A stretch of 64,000 bases of DNA from Haemaphysalis longicornis (GCA_013339765.2 CM023457.1:51919745-51983744); one strand, 5' to 3'. Shown: positions 32,501-42,314, counted from the first letter of the stretch. Notes: generated by a model from the letters alone, not told the origin. Program-made: numbers and translations.

Positions 32501-35500
32501 ACTTGAATTGCTGCTGAACCAACAACCTCTAAAAGCCTGTATTTCAGCTGGTGGTCGGTGCATGTGCTGTCTCATCATATCCCTGTCTCACTGTTTTTTT
32601 TTTACATTCAAATACGTGAAGCTGTACCAATGGTCCTAGCTGTGCACTCTGCTGCGACTTCAAATGCGGCAAACTTTTCTAAAAAATAGCCAAGCCAAGC
32701 AATGATTGTCAGCCTTCCATAATGCCATCCACGTAGCACTGCAAACAAGCACTCGGCATCAGCACTGCAGAGGGAACATGGGGTAAAAAAAAAAAGGCTG
32801 GCCCGACCACACATCAGAGCTAACACAAGGCCTCTATCAGCAACAGTTACATGCACACTGTCATGTGCACGTTCAGTGAGGTATATGATCACCCACGCAC
32901 TGACCTTGCAAATGTAGTTGAAGCGCCGCACATCCTTGATGCCATTGCGGAAGTCTAGCCTGCGGAATGCTTCGCTTATGGTGTTGTAGCCGGCAACCTG
33001 CAAGGACCCGATTATACAGGACCCGATTATACAGGACCCAATTATACAGGACCCGATTATACAGCTGCAAGGGCACAGAAATGGGCCAGGGTGAATGTGC
33101 GAAACCAGGGCTCCCGGATACGTACGAAGCTTTGGTATGAGCTGGCTAGCCCTTGAACCAACTGTTAATGAAAATTTTAGCATGTACTCGACAAGGTTTG
33201 CACGCAAATCACTGGGAGGCCAAAAAAAAAATTGCTTGTGCAAGATAATGCTTCTGTATTATGCTAGTAACTCCACTGGACCGCAGTGGCTGCAGCAGCC
33301 GCTGTTTGCGTCATGGAATTGCTGTGAGGGAAATGAAAGGAAATGCATTGTTTGGGCAGCAATTAAGGCATTTTTCGGCACCGAATCAACACTAAATTGG
33401 CTATGGGAAGGTCAGGCTTTCATTTGAAACAAACTTGCTGGTTGCCTTTAGTGTCCCTTTAAAAATAGACCCCAAGGTTACTGGCATCACCTGGTCACTG
33501 CCTAGGAGGAGGATGGAAACAGCAAGTCATGCAGCCCATGGCTCCTCAACGAACTGTCATCACAGGAGATGAAAAGTAAACGGTACGACTTAGTAGAGTG
33601 GTGATGCAGCATGGGAAATTCCTGCCGAGACTAGTGTTAGTCAACCAGTTTAGGGGAAGCCCGAGTGAAGTTTCTGTAAATGAAAATTTCACATCCACCA
33701 GTACACAGCCAACACCTTCAAAGGAAAGGTATGCAGCTGTATGAAGAAAAATTTTTGCAGTTGAATAAAAAGAAATTGCCCTTCTGTGAGGTTTCCAACC
33801 ATGGACCAAGGGCTGTCAGGGGAAGTTTCTCCAAAAACTAAATACACAGCCTGAAGTTTATGGCAGAGATAAAACCAATCGACAACTCACTACGAATGGT
33901 TACCATTTAGGGTAGCTCAATTGGTAGACAATCTGCACTAGATAGGTTGCCATCCCAGGTTTGCATCCCAGACCAGAGTGAACCTTCTTCAACTGCACTG
34001 CTTTTCGGAAAAGCCGCAGAGCTTTCCTTCGCAGCTGCATGGCTGCGTTCTGGTCGGTGTCAAATTTTCCTTCACTCTTAGAATCTGCAGGGCCTTCAAA
34101 ATGCTCTCACATATCTGATTATATAATCAAGAAGCGGGGCTGCATGCAATGAGGGAACCCACTTGGGAACACCCAGCTGGGAGTGAACAAAAAGTTCCCC
34201 ACCTCGCGGGTGCACTTGAGTGTGATCTGGCAGTAGGGCTGTTGGGAGAGGCGGCGCTGCTTGGTATCTGTGTCCAGGCACTCGTCTCCGCTCCCCGCGT
34301 CCCCTCCGGACAGGTTGGGAGGTGACGGCAGGTCAAAGTCGGCAGGCTGCTCCAGGGCTTCCAGGCTGGGGAGAGGCAAGAAAATCACCAGCCATTCCCC
34401 CCTGTGAAGATACCAGCGAAGCCAAGCACATGACGTAGAAGTGACACGGAATTTCAACGAAGGGTATGAGAAAATTTCATAATTCTTGAGCACTGACGGT
34501 GGTCATCCCTAAGAAAGACACACATGACATACACGCACACATACTTTTATTTTGACTACTGATCTTGAAGATGGTAACCCTTGATCACCAATCTGCTTAA
34601 AATACCTATCCAAAGTGATGGGACGTATAAGCCTGCTGGTCTAGTTGAGGTTTCGATCTTAAAAATAATGCGTGTACTCATGAATGATGAAGCACTAGTG
34701 AAGTAACCTACCCAAAATCCAAGTGAGGACACTTGAGGTTCCAATCATGTTTTGAATGGCGTGCAACTTTGGTAGTGACTGCGTACTAACGGCGCACACA
34801 CCAGGGCATCAGTAACTTTGTTCAGCACCTTGCATTATAGAACACCTCGCACCTCAGAGACACATGCAGCCTCCCTGGGCAGTTTTTGTTGACAGACGAG
34901 AAAAGCAAATAGAATACTAACCATATAAGCTTTGCTTAAAAAAAAAAAAGGCGTTACATTTTTACGATCCATGCTGCTGCAAATGAAGAGTAATATTCCA
35001 GCTCACTTCAAGTATCTCGGGGTCCAGAGCAGTTTAGCACAATATTACGCACCTAGGTCAACAACAACAACAAAAAACTCATGACTTGTATATAGTCAAA
35101 CAGAACAGCATACACCATAGAATTTACTCCACCTCTCATCACGTTCAGCCATCATGCTTTTTTGTTGTTTTTTTTCCAGTGTGCTATGCGATGATGGAAT
35201 GACCCAGTTGGCTAAGTAAGCCTCTCTTATTGCCAGCCTTTAGTTTTCTATAAAATCATCAAAAGAGTGTGCCCAGGATATTTCGCAAGACTGCCAGGTT
35301 TTTTATTGATTGATTGTAGAGTTTTACGCACTGACGCAACGCAGGCGATGATGACGCACGCCGTAATGGAGGACTCCGGATTAATTTTGACCACCTGGGG
35401 ATCTTTAACGTGCGCCGAAATCTCGTACACACGGGTGTTTTTGCTTTTCGCCTCCATCAGAAAAGCAGTCGCTGCTTCCGGGAATCGAACCTGCGTCCTC

Positions 35501-38500
35501 GTGCTCAGCAGCGCAACGCATTAGCCACTGAGCCACCGCGGCGGGTGCCAGGTTTTTTTATGCCATATCTATGCCTACCCCTCGTGCCATGACCCAAAGC
35601 CAACAGCCAACAAGTAAGCATTCAAATGCTACCAATACAGAAGTATACAATATTCTGCATTGATGCAATGCAATTTTTATGCATTTTTTTGAGGCTGTCG
35701 GCAAGAACACCAGTTAACATTTATTTAGAAGAACTGCCAATTGGGCTAGTTGGTATATGTTCATGATTGAAAAAGGGCTACTTAGACACGAAGACGAATG
35801 AAGAGACACACAGGATGAAGCCACTAGCAACTGATTTTATTTTGAAAATACGAACATATATACAAGGAATATAAGCTTTGCTTAAAAAAAAAAAGGCCCT
35901 ACATTTTTACGATCCACACTGCTGCAAATGAGGAGTAATATTCCAGCTCACTTCAAGGATCTCGGGGGTCCAGAGCAGTTTTAACACAGTATTGTGCACC
36001 TAGGTCAACAACAACAACAAAAAAAACTGTGCCTTATATAACATATATAGTCGCGAACAGAACAGCATAGACCATAAGTGACCATCACAGGAAATGGACT
36101 GCCATATCAAAGAGAAATTGCTAAGAATCTGCACACTGGTGGTTGAAGCACCATCGTCGTTATGAAAGGCAATACTGTTTTCATCAGAAGGGGGTCACAA
36201 ACATGTGAAGGAGAGGGTGAAGCTGAAAAACTTCTTGCTCAACCGTAAAAGGCATACAAGGGCACATGTCAGTAGGTGGAGTCCCCATGAGCAAGGTCTG
36301 TTAGGGATAATATTCCACAAGATACAATATACGAGAGAAACCTTATGTCCAGCTTCCACCTCAATTGGCTAAAGGGCGGAGAAGATGCTTACTGCACATG
36401 CACGGGCTACAGATCTCCCTTTTGGCTCAGCCAGCAGTGAGAGATCACCAAATGAGGTGGCACACGGAGTTGCTGTTGCATTCAGAATGGCGGGGCTTCA
36501 TCAACTCGCATGCGTCAAGTTACTATACTGGCTTGGACATTCACGCCCAAACACCACGCTTCCGTGACGACTCCACCAGTGAGAAAAAACAGCTTCTGTC
36601 AGAACAGACACGACCATAGTGATATTGAAGTAGTGCATATTATAGGTGGCATTCAACAGCTAGAACTACGAAAAACGTGGAACAGGTGCAGACCAGGATC
36701 AACAAAAGTAGCCAGCTGACAATTAGAAGGTCAATTTTTCTGCTTCGTGCAACTCTGGAATGACACATAATTCAAAACGTGTATGGTGGACTTATTGAAG
36801 TCTGGAGAGTACCAGCATACCCCCGGCAGTAACCAATTCAGTCTTCTGCTGCTGTGCCAGATGGCAGGAGCTAGCATAGGCTGAACGTCATCATCATGTC
36901 ATCCCAGTGGAGAAAGCAATGTACCAGTTAGACGAGTCATAAATGGATAAGTGACAGAAATTCAGACAGAGAATTCGTACAAGCAAGAATGCACACGCCG
37001 GCTACTACTGAAAATGTGAAGTGGGACAAAATGAAATCTTAAAAAAATGAAAATACAAAAAAAGGTAACTAACATATATCAAAGATTACCAAGTTCCAAT
37101 GGGTAAGGCCTGGGTAGTATTAAAAGGGGTGCCATCCGGCCAGCTATCTGGCAGTAGTTATTTTTCACTGATGACCACCTCTAAAGCTGTTCACACTGCA
37201 GGACTCAAAAATGGCCTCTGTTCGCTTCACTGTCCCTTCAGTAAAGTGTGAAATTTTCCTGTGGACATGTGCAGTTTATCATATCCAGAGGGAGGCTGAG
37301 CTGCATTGTGCAAAGGCGGTGAGGCCACAATTAAGTGGGGGCAAAGAGGCTGAAAATGTTGCTTTGATATCAACAAAAGACAATTCTGTAGGTTTTATAG
37401 GGCTAATCCAAACTGTGTGTGGCCAATAAACATTTTCTCACCTTAGCTTAGATACATTAACGTCATTTCTTATCACAATCACATAAGCCCCCTTGAATCT
37501 GATTTTTGATTGTAGGGTTTAATGCGCTGACGCAACGCAGGCGATGAGGCGTGCCGTAGTGTTGGGCTCCGGATTAATTTTGACCACCTGGGGACCTTTA
37601 ACGTGCGCTGAAATCTTGTACACACGGGCAATTTTGATATCTGCCAACCAGGATTAACTACTTTCAAGTACTCTTGTGGATCGAGCAGCTCCACACTCCA
37701 AGCTTGGGTTCATATTTCCACACTTGTTTTTCACCGCATGATTGCTCCAGTTTGCATTTAATCGTAAATATTTTTTTCGTTGTTCTTTGCGTCCCAATGG
37801 TTAGCACGCCGAAATTTACTCCATCTCTTCGTCACGTTCAGTCATCACGTTTTCTTTTTTCCCAGTATGCTATGCGATGTTGGAATAACCCAGTTGCCTA
37901 AGTAAGCCTCTCTTATCGCCAGCCTTTAGCTTTCTATAAAATCATCAAAAAAAGTAACCACAACATTTTGCAAGACTGCCTGATTTTTTATGCCACACCA
38001 ATGCCTACTCCTCCTGCCATGCCACAAGGCCAAGAGCCAACAAATAAGTTAGCATTCAAATGCAACCAATAGAGAAGACTACAATATTCTGCACTGATGC
38101 AATGCAATTTTTATGCATTTTTTCGAGACTGTCAGCAAAAACACCGCTTGACATGTACATTGTACTGAAAGGTGCAAATTTCAGTGACAATATATGACTT
38201 TTGTTTCCTTTTTTTCTTTCTTTTTTTTTTTTTTTTTACTGGCTGAGAAAGCTCCTCAGTCGGACAATTATTACTGTGGAAAGCAAAGTTTGACATCCGC
38301 CTCCATGCAACCGTACGGCTACAATTATTACTATATTCTTGAAATCTGGAACGTGGCTTGAATACTGCTGTTGCAAGACATGTCTGATGGTTAAGAGTAA
38401 GCGTGCGTTTTTGCAAGAATATACGGGCAAAGAATATAAGCTTCATTGGTACACGTCCAAAATACTGTTTGGTTAAGGCACGTGCTCATTTGACCCTGAC

Positions 38501-41500
38501 AAAACCGCTGTCGAATTTGGCCAAATAAATAAATAAAACCAACGTCAAAATACATACATCTATACTTTTAAATCATCATTCAATTTGTCGTCCTGTAATG
38601 GAAGCCAGTCTCCTTCATTATAGAATCCAGCGTGGAGACCAACATGCTATAGAAAATTTTGTAGCAATCTGCTCAGAATCACCCACCCCACTGTTGCGCC
38701 GCTTGCATGCATATCAAGTGGAATGACCCGCCGCGGTGGCTCAGTGGCTAAGGCGTTGCGCTGCTGAGCACGAGGTCGCGGGTTCGATTCCCGGCCGCCG
38801 CGGGCGCTTTTCTGATGGAGGCGAAAAGCAAAAACGCCCGTGTGCGCACGAGATTTCGGCGCACGTTAAAGATCCCCAGGTGGTCAAAATTGATCCGGAG
38901 CCCTCCACTACGGTGCACCTCATCAACTGCGTTGCGTCGGCACGTTAAACGCTAAAATAAAAAAATCAAGTGGAATGTTCTATTGCCCTAGAGAACATAT
39001 AGGGCAAGGTTTTACTGATGTTACCTCTGTCTGTTTTGAAGGTTGCAAAGGCTTGTCAGCTCATACTACCTAGTTTTGTATTGGCAATGCTCCAAACTGA
39101 GAGCACAAAGGAACATGCCTGCAAGGTGTCCCCCTTGATCAGCAAATTTTCATTCACTGGCTTCTTAAATATTTGTCTAGCATCACATTCTACCTTCTGC
39201 ATAATACTATGTCGCTTTGTGGCGACAGGCTATGAAGATAAAATCTACACAGCTCCCATACTTTCTTACAAAAATTGCTTCATGATAAAAGATAAAACAT
39301 ACCCTTCACAAAGTCCACAAAATCCTATTTTTAAACAGCACTTACAAATACATATACGTCGCACAGGTCTTATCAATTAAAAATCGCAACATATTTTTAT
39401 TATTACGATATCCACACAATTTTTTTTTAAGTGGCAACACATAGACATACAGATAATCATTGAGCCAATGCATAATGTACTTGTTTTGGGTGGCTTAATT
39501 GCACACTGTGTGCTTGGTGCACAAAACGCTTTGTGTGTATGTGTGTGTGACGGGAACAGGTTTCTGTTCAAGCAATCAAACCGGATACTATTAAAGCTAC
39601 ATCTCATCTTTTATTATTCAGCAGCAAAGATGCAACGACAATAAACCTTCAACTCTTCACAGGAACCAGGAGATAACGCAACAGAATACCCCCACCGACA
39701 GCCCGGGCTTTCAGAAACCGGAACGTCCCCTCCACCGACTCGCCACGGCGAAACTCACAAAGCGAAACTGAAACGGAAACTAGCCTGCGCGTGGCCCCGC
39801 AAATAATATCAGCCCCGCGCCTAGCAACGACAGGATCGTTCGAGGTAGACGCAAAAAAAGCCAACTGCGAGCGACATGTTGACCTCGAGGCGTGCACGCG
39901 ATTAAGCAGCGGCTTTCAATTCGTCCGCGGTCGTTCGTCGCGGAGGCCTTCGGATAGGCGTCGCGGAAATAGGAGACGCGCGAAGAGAAAGGGGAATAAT
40001 TAAGTGCTCGCGCAATCAAAAACGCACGCGTCGCCCTTTGGGTAGAAAGAACTGCCAACGGTAGCTCCTATCGCCGAGTGCGTTGTACGTGACCGCCACC
40101 AGCGGAACACACATCGCGTTTTTCAAAACCGATGCGTGCTCAGTAGGGCGAGAAAAAAAAAAAAAAAACTGAAGAAAGGAAGCAACGCTGAGGAATAATC
40201 CGCGTGCACGACTAAATAGGTCAGCGACTGGCTGCAGTGCTGCCCGTTGAATACGACTGGGCCAGCCAGGAAGCGAACGCCCTGGCCTTGCTAACGACGC
40301 GTTTTCTTTCTGCATTTCCCGCGCAAGCTGTACGTTGGATCGCTTCCCGCTCAATTCTCTTTTGGCGCGGGAGAGCTCGCTCTTGGGAACGCGCGGAAAC
40401 GGGTAACAAACTCGGATGTGGCGAGCAGTATTTGCAGAAAAAAAAAAAAACAGGAAAGAAAACGCCGCCGTGAGAGCGAAAAAGACGGACGTGGACTTGA
40501 CGCGTGCCCGTTCGCAGAAGGCAGACGGTACGCAGTAGCAGACGACGCGTGCGGCGGCCGAAACCTCGATTTTCGGGTAGTCGTTCTTAAAAAATAAATG
40601 ACGCGTCATCGGCGCTCCGGGTATTCCTTTATTTTCCTGAAAACAAGTTTCTGCGCACATGTGTGACGTGAAAAGAACTGCTGTATTTATAGAAATGTCC
40701 GACAAAAATGATGCAGACGGTTCATTTTGCATTGACTCTTGCAGCGTTGCAACGGGCGCGTTTGGCGCGGAAACCTACATTAACTATTTTTATTTTTGAA
40801 AAGTAGTCTGCGAGCACTATCCAAAATACATTAATGAATTTGAAAGTGATCTCTAGAAGGAATCTCATGGCTTCAGCGAGTGGTAACTAAGCAAAGAACT
40901 AGAGTGATGTGCCAAAAAAAAATAACCACTGCCAGAGCAGGCGGCAGACGATTCCAATATCGTGACCAGAAGATTCGCTGAGACGGATTTCTTTTTTTTT
41001 TTTTCTTCCTTCGACCATGCTTGATGTCAAGAATGGGCCGCGCTCTGCGTTCGGAGTTAAATAGCGGTTGCTAGGCGACTCCGCCTGCGCGTTCTGCAGA
41101 ACTAATAATCGCGCGGGCGGTATTTCTTTTTCGCTCCCTGCCTTTCCCGTCTCTCGCGGTTGAAAGCGCAAACAGGCCAGAAAGCCCGCCCCAACACGAA
41201 GCTTCAAAACACGCACAAGACAGCTATGCTCCCCCCCCCCCCCCCAAAAAAAATAAATAAATAAAAAAACGAGCTAACGCACTGCGGGCCGTGAAAACGA
41301 CCCCACATTTACGTTCCCGTACGATAAAAAAAGGGCAAGAAAATGCAATTACACTGGCTTGCCTGCGACAGCGAGCGTGTCGAACGTCGCAGACCGTGCC
41401 TGCCTTTGTCAAATATGATGGAAGCCCAGCGCGGGAAAAAAAAAAAAAAAAATTAGAGGGCTGCGTTGCGTTGTACGAACGAGGAACTGGCCTACTTTTT

Positions 41501-42314
41501 GCATAAGCAGAAGCGCGCGGCCCAACGCGCTGGCGCCACATTAGCGCGCATTAAGCAACAGCTCAGCAACGGACCAGAGGAAAGGGGCAGCCGCGCTGAA
41601 GCGTTGCTGCTGAGCTTCTATTCTCGCTGTTCGGGTTCCTGAAACGGGCACTCTACGGCCGCCATTTTGGACCGATCAGCTGGACATAGGAGCGCGCTGA
41701 ACAAGCCTCGACACGCACTGACAACGCTCGAGCGCAGACGTTTGCATCTTCCCGTCGCAACGCTCCCTTTGTCTCCGCGGGCCCCGTCTGTCACAAGTCT
41801 CGTCATCGCAGCCGTGCGCGAACTGCGCACCGAACGCGCTACAAGATGGTCCATACATTGTAGCATCCCCTCTCCCTCACAGCTGTTTCGCTCGTAGCGC
41901 GTGTGAGCGCGAACAGGCGCACACTGCGAAGATTAGGCAAGCGTTGGATTATCGCCAAGGGACAAACAAAACGCCGTAGCTGGGAATCGGTCATCTTTCG
42001 ATTCTGCTACCGCATTCTAAAGGTTATTAAAAGCTGTGGGAGAAAAAAAAAATGTCTTCCCCTCTCCTCTGTGTTCGTCTGAATCAATACGAGCTGCCCG
42101 TCCCGTTATTTCACGTCCTTGGCAGAGACCCAGCGACAGACGGGAGCACGAAGACTTCGTGGAAGTGCGCGGTTTCGCACGTGCGTAGTGAAACATTTCT
42201 TACCTTTCGTCGGCGCAGCAGTAGAACTCCGAGGATTTTCTTCTTCTCCCAGCCTTCTTCGGTCTTCACCCAGGCTTCGCCCGGGGAACGCCAGTCGCGG
42301 CCGATGAACGGCAT
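20327..42314 (-). CDS. FBXO32: F-box only protein 25/32 (atrogin-1/MAFbx) homologue, gene span
   Basis: This is the span of a multi-exon gene; seven coding exons are listed separately. FBXO25/FBXO32 proteins are substrate receptors of SCF (Skp1-Cul1-F-box) ubiquitin ligases, and atrogin-1 acts in muscle protein breakdown. The first exon begins MPFIGRDWRSPGEAWVKT, which matches the conserved start of both vertebrate paralogues. Later exons carry the RLDF...RRFNY segment, the LLHLIITENLTTLSG segment, an F-box with an LPPELL start, VWRRLC, and the CRHC...FWK and GHPC motifs near the C terminus. Exons 2-7 join in compatible phases. Exon 1 (ends phase 0) does not match exon 2 (needs two bases), so a small exon is probably missing between 42203 and 34366. 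Assignment to FBXO25 or FBXO32 specifically cannot be made; arthropods may have one ancestral gene. Confidence 0.93.
20501..22042. other. FBXO intron 6, no gene seen
   Basis: Contains a stray family A end-like motif near 21565 (GAGCACTGACACCAATTTTC). The remainder shows no conserved frame. Confidence 0.5.
22043..22304 (-). CDS. FBXO32: FBXO25/32 coding exon 6: rest of F-box and C-terminal domain
   Basis: Acceptor TTCGTCTAG|GGACCT at 22305/22304; donor TGGAAG|GTGGGC at 22043/22042; phase 2 in, phase 0 out. It encodes DLSRSGEAHPVLAALLQEEH, VWRRLCLFHFGPQ, and later WQRLFHRLRKKHGLREEEYA and LLLCRHCRCLFWK. These match the conserved LLWKRLCxFHF, KxYPxxEQYGDTL and CRHCxILFWK stretches of FBXO25/32. 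The exon is very GC-rich and has long open frames on both strands; only this one fits the family and the splice phases. Confidence 0.95.
22437..22860. repeat. Fold-back element carrying a tRNA-like core, copy 1
   Basis: AAGGAAAGTTTGACATCCAC and CAAAGGAAAGCTATACAGCT on the left (22437-22520) recur inverted at 22740-22810. A tRNA-like sequence (22531-22603) sits inside. A diverged relative is at 33625-34085. Non-coding, in FBXO intron 5. Confidence 0.8.
22531..22603 (-). tRNA. tRNA-like sequence, probably repeat-borne pseudo-tRNA
   Basis: On the minus strand: a 7-bp acceptor stem (TCCTGGT with GCCAGGA), A box TAGCTCAGTTGGTAGAG, T arm CCAGG/CCTGG with TTCGAAT. The anticodon arm does not fold canonically: ACTGC pairs GCAGT across a nine-base loop (TCCGGTTAA), so no anticodon is assigned with confidence. 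Its location inside a fold-back repeat argues for a SINE-like element, not a working tRNA gene. Confidence 0.45.
24031..25643. mobile_element. TIR element, family A (1.6 kb)
   Basis: Left end TAAAGCAGTACTGACACCAA, right end TTTAGTGTCAGTACTCCTTT, inverted to one another. The left subterminal AAAATGATATAATTGGCTTC matches the 53-1382 copy. Open frames inside (for example at 24445-24879) do not resemble a transposase. It lies in FBXO intron 5. Confidence 0.72.
26455..26684 (-). CDS. FBXO32: FBXO25/32 coding exon 5: linker helices and start of F-box
   Basis: Acceptor TTGAACAG|CTCCTG, donor TACCG|GTGAGG; phase 0 in, phase 2 out, 230 bases. The translation starts LLLEDLERTLRKYHCWGRPL and continues SSQLWEQHLQTLQRIWDVQR. 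After a Pro/Thr-rich stretch it reaches FPHLPPELLREVLLRLADYR, which is the first half of the F-box (LPxEL...ILxRLxD). In vertebrates this part also carries a GVGKSVLVGN segment, which I do not see here. The tick version may be diverged, or a short exon may be missing although the phases do fit. Confidence 0.93.
26729..26825. repeat. Imperfect tandem repeat near FBXO exon 5
   Basis: GAACTCCCCAGGACTGGGAA and AGAACTCCCCAGGGCTGGGA, each followed by ACTT(A/G)GGGA, sit about 57 bases apart, about 50-130 bases upstream of the exon 5 acceptor. Confidence 0.75.
27388..27503 (-). repeat. tRNA-derived SINE-like sequence
   Basis: The minus strand shows GATTGCAGTGATAGCTCAAT (A-box-like) and CCCAGGTTCGAGTCCCACCA (B box), followed by a T-rich run. 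It differs from Ruka. It lies in FBXO intron 4 near a poly-A/AAG run at 27716-27752. Confidence 0.6.
28157..29009. mobile_element. TA-flanked TIR element (mariner/pogo-like ends)
   Basis: Inverted ends CCGTATTTACACGATTG flanked by TA on both sides; the subterminal GGTCGATCC is mirrored by GGATCGACC near 28974. About 853 bases with no convincing transposase frame. It lies in FBXO intron 4. Confidence 0.82.
29259..29387 (-). CDS. FBXO32: FBXO25/32 coding exon 4
   Basis: A 43-codon exon, phase 0 both ends. The acceptor is a C-rich tract ending CAG|CTGCTG at 29388/29387, and the donor is CTCCAG|GTGAGG at 29259/29258. It encodes LLHLIITENLTTLSGCASRV, then LFTMLEEVASQVADSRQNTH and ILQ. It corresponds to the vertebrate helical segment LLxLI...LTxLSGxAQxxxFxILExVxxxVLxDxxNxRLI, which lies N-terminal to the F-box. 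The join to exon 3 (FNYICK|LLHLI) reproduces the family order. Confidence 0.95.
29529..30225. mobile_element. TTAA-flanked TIR element (piggyBac-like MITE)
   Basis: The ends GGGGGGACACTGGTCTTGAG and CTCAAGACCAGTGTCCCCCC are perfect inverted repeats, each directly adjoining a TTAA. TTAA target duplication is the mark of piggyBac-type insertion. About 697 AT-rich bases, non-coding. It begins about 130 bases upstream of FBXO exon 4. Confidence 0.82.
30652..31494. mobile_element. TIR element, family B, interrupted by a second element
   Basis: Ends TTTAAAGGAGCCATGAAGAC and TTCATGGCTCCTTTAA. The outer parts align with the reverse complement of 17547-18060. About 305 bases at 30924-31229 are extra and carry their own inverted ends. 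Confidence 0.82.
30924..31229. mobile_element. Nested TIR element with about 8-bp target duplication
   Basis: Inverted ends ACAACTTAAGAACGGCACC and GGTGCCGTTCTTGAGTTGT, inserted in the family B element. It is flanked by ACTCGGTG and ACTGAGTG, an imperfect 8-base duplication that would fit a hAT-type element. No transposase. Confidence 0.75.
32905..32997 (-). CDS. FBXO32: FBXO25/32 coding exon 3
   Basis: An exact 31-codon exon, phase 0 on both sides: acceptor TCCTTGCAG|GTTGCC, donor TGCAAG|GTCAGTG. It encodes VAGYNTISEAFRRLDFRNGI followed by KDVRRFNYICK. The pattern EAFxRLDFxxxIxDxRRFNYV is strongly conserved in vertebrate FBXO25 and FBXO32. A 15-bp tandem repeat lies just upstream of the acceptor (33005-33062), filling the space where the polypyrimidine tract and branch point should be. 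Confidence 0.95.
33005..33062. repeat. 15-bp tandem repeat at the FBXO exon 3 acceptor
   Basis: Four copies of GGACCCGATTATACA (one reads GGACCCAATTATACA), eight bases upstream of the exon 3 acceptor in gene orientation. Confidence 0.95.
33625..34085. repeat. Fold-back element with decayed tRNA-like core, copy 2
   Basis: Left half: AAAGGAAAGGTATGCAGCTG at about 33718. Right half: tRNA-like GGGTAGCTCAATTGGTAGAC at 33911-33930, then CTTCAACTGC and GCTTTCCTTCGCAGCTGCAT. The layout is as in 22437-22860 but much diverged. It lies between FBXO exons 2 and 3. Confidence 0.6.
34203..34365 (-). CDS. FBXO32: FBXO25/32 coding exon 2 (of those recognised)
   Basis: Acceptor CTCTCCCCAG then 163 bases: one base completing a split codon, then 54 codons, ending at CGCGAG|GTGGGG (34203/34202) in phase 0. 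The translation has an acidic, Gly/Ser-rich, probably disordered first half (LEALEQPADFDLPSPP, GGDAGSGDECLD) and ends in KQRRLSQQPYCQITLKCTRE. This last part sits where vertebrate FBXO32 has its KKRKKD...WIYVHK...TKERHGY segment, and it joins smoothly to VAGYNTISEAFRRLDF of the next exon. The first half has no clear counterpart. The frame choice rests on the phase match at the 3' end. Confidence 0.8.
35120..35720 (+). mobile_element. Probable LINE 3'-end remnant, copy 1 (contains SINE)
   Basis: Shares with 37812-38153 the run ATTTACTCCA, CACGTTCAG, TATGCTATGCGATG, TAAGCCTCTCTTAT, TTTCTATAAAATCATCAAAA and ATGCAATGCAATTTTTATGC. The other copy reads a short peptide HVQSSRFLFSQYAMRCWNNP, of the kind found at the end of LINE ORF2 proteins. 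The class is only inferred. Confidence 0.5.
35306..35545 (-). repeat. Ruka-like SINE inside a duplicated segment
   Basis: A full-length copy in minus orientation, A box at the right end (CACTGAGCCACCGCGGCGGG), flanked by TGCCAGGTTTTTT duplications at about 35292 and 35546. The paralogous segment at 37812-38153 lacks the SINE, giving an empty-site comparison. Confidence 0.9.
37510..37632 (-). repeat. Ruka-like SINE fragment (3' body only)
   Basis: Carries the tail-side body (GGGTTTAATGCGCTGACGCA, TTTGACCACCTGGGGACC) but ends at ACACGGGCAATTTTG before the tRNA part. It abuts the second copy of the duplicated segment in FBXO intron 1. Confidence 0.8.
37812..38153 (+). mobile_element. Probable LINE 3'-end remnant, copy 2 (SINE-free)
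   Basis: Paralogue of 35120-35720 without the SINE. The ORF2-like tail peptide (SLRHVQSSRFLFSQYAMRCW) is readable from about 37800. It lies in FBXO intron 1. Confidence 0.5.
38726..38964 (+). repeat. tRNA-derived SINE (Ruka-like), full length
   Basis: It starts CCCGCCGCGGTGGCTCAGTG (A box GTGGCTCAGTGGCTAAGG; B box GGTTCGATTCC) and has a body with GAGATTTCGGCGCACGTTAA. It ends in an A-rich tail. A 13-base target-site duplication ATCAAGTGGAATG flanks it (38712-38724 and 38965-38977). This is the reference copy in the window. It sits in FBXO intron 1, antisense to the gene. Confidence 0.92.
38978..42203. other. FBXO intron 1: AT-rich, then GC-rich towards exon 1
   Basis: From about 39650 rightward CpG density rises, with poly-A/poly-C runs (40148-40166, 41230-41255). 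GGCCGCCATTTTGG at about 41657 resembles a YY1-type core-promoter motif. The 238-codon minus frame at 40016-40732 shows no family motif and contains homopolymer runs. A missing small FBXO exon should lie between 34366 and 42203. Confidence 0.45.
42204..42314 (-). CDS. FBXO32: FBXO25/32 coding exon 1
   Basis: The ATG at 42314-42312 opens 37 codons beginning MPFIGRDWRSPGEAWVKT and continuing EEGWEKKKIL. The exon ends at a strong donor AAG|GTAAGAAAT (42204/42203) in phase 0. The first 25 residues align position by position with the vertebrate FBXO32 and FBXO25 starts as remembered. The last residues (GVLLLRRRK) do not resemble the vertebrate proteins. The 5' flank is GC-rich with many CpG, as expected near a promoter. 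Because exon 2 needs two bases from upstream, this exon probably joins an unseen intermediate exon. Confidence 0.92.

Larger units (their letters stand above)
34910..36080. repeat. Direct duplication of about 210 bp
   Basis: 34918-35119 and 35870-36075 share ATAAGCTTTGCTTAAAAAAA, GTAATATTCCAGCTCACTTC, CACCTAGGTCAACAACAACA and AGAACAGCATA, with scattered substitutions. Offset about 950 bases. Non-coding. Confidence 0.85.

Noticed and set aside
32608..33243. 211-codon minus frame with repeated CIIGS motif
   Set aside because: The repeat is the 15-bp intronic array read in frame; only 32905-32997 within it is an FBXO exon.
40016..40732. 238-codon minus frame
   Set aside because: Contains homopolymer runs (poly-F), no known motif; lies in CpG-rich DNA of FBXO intron 1 with overlapping frames on both strands.
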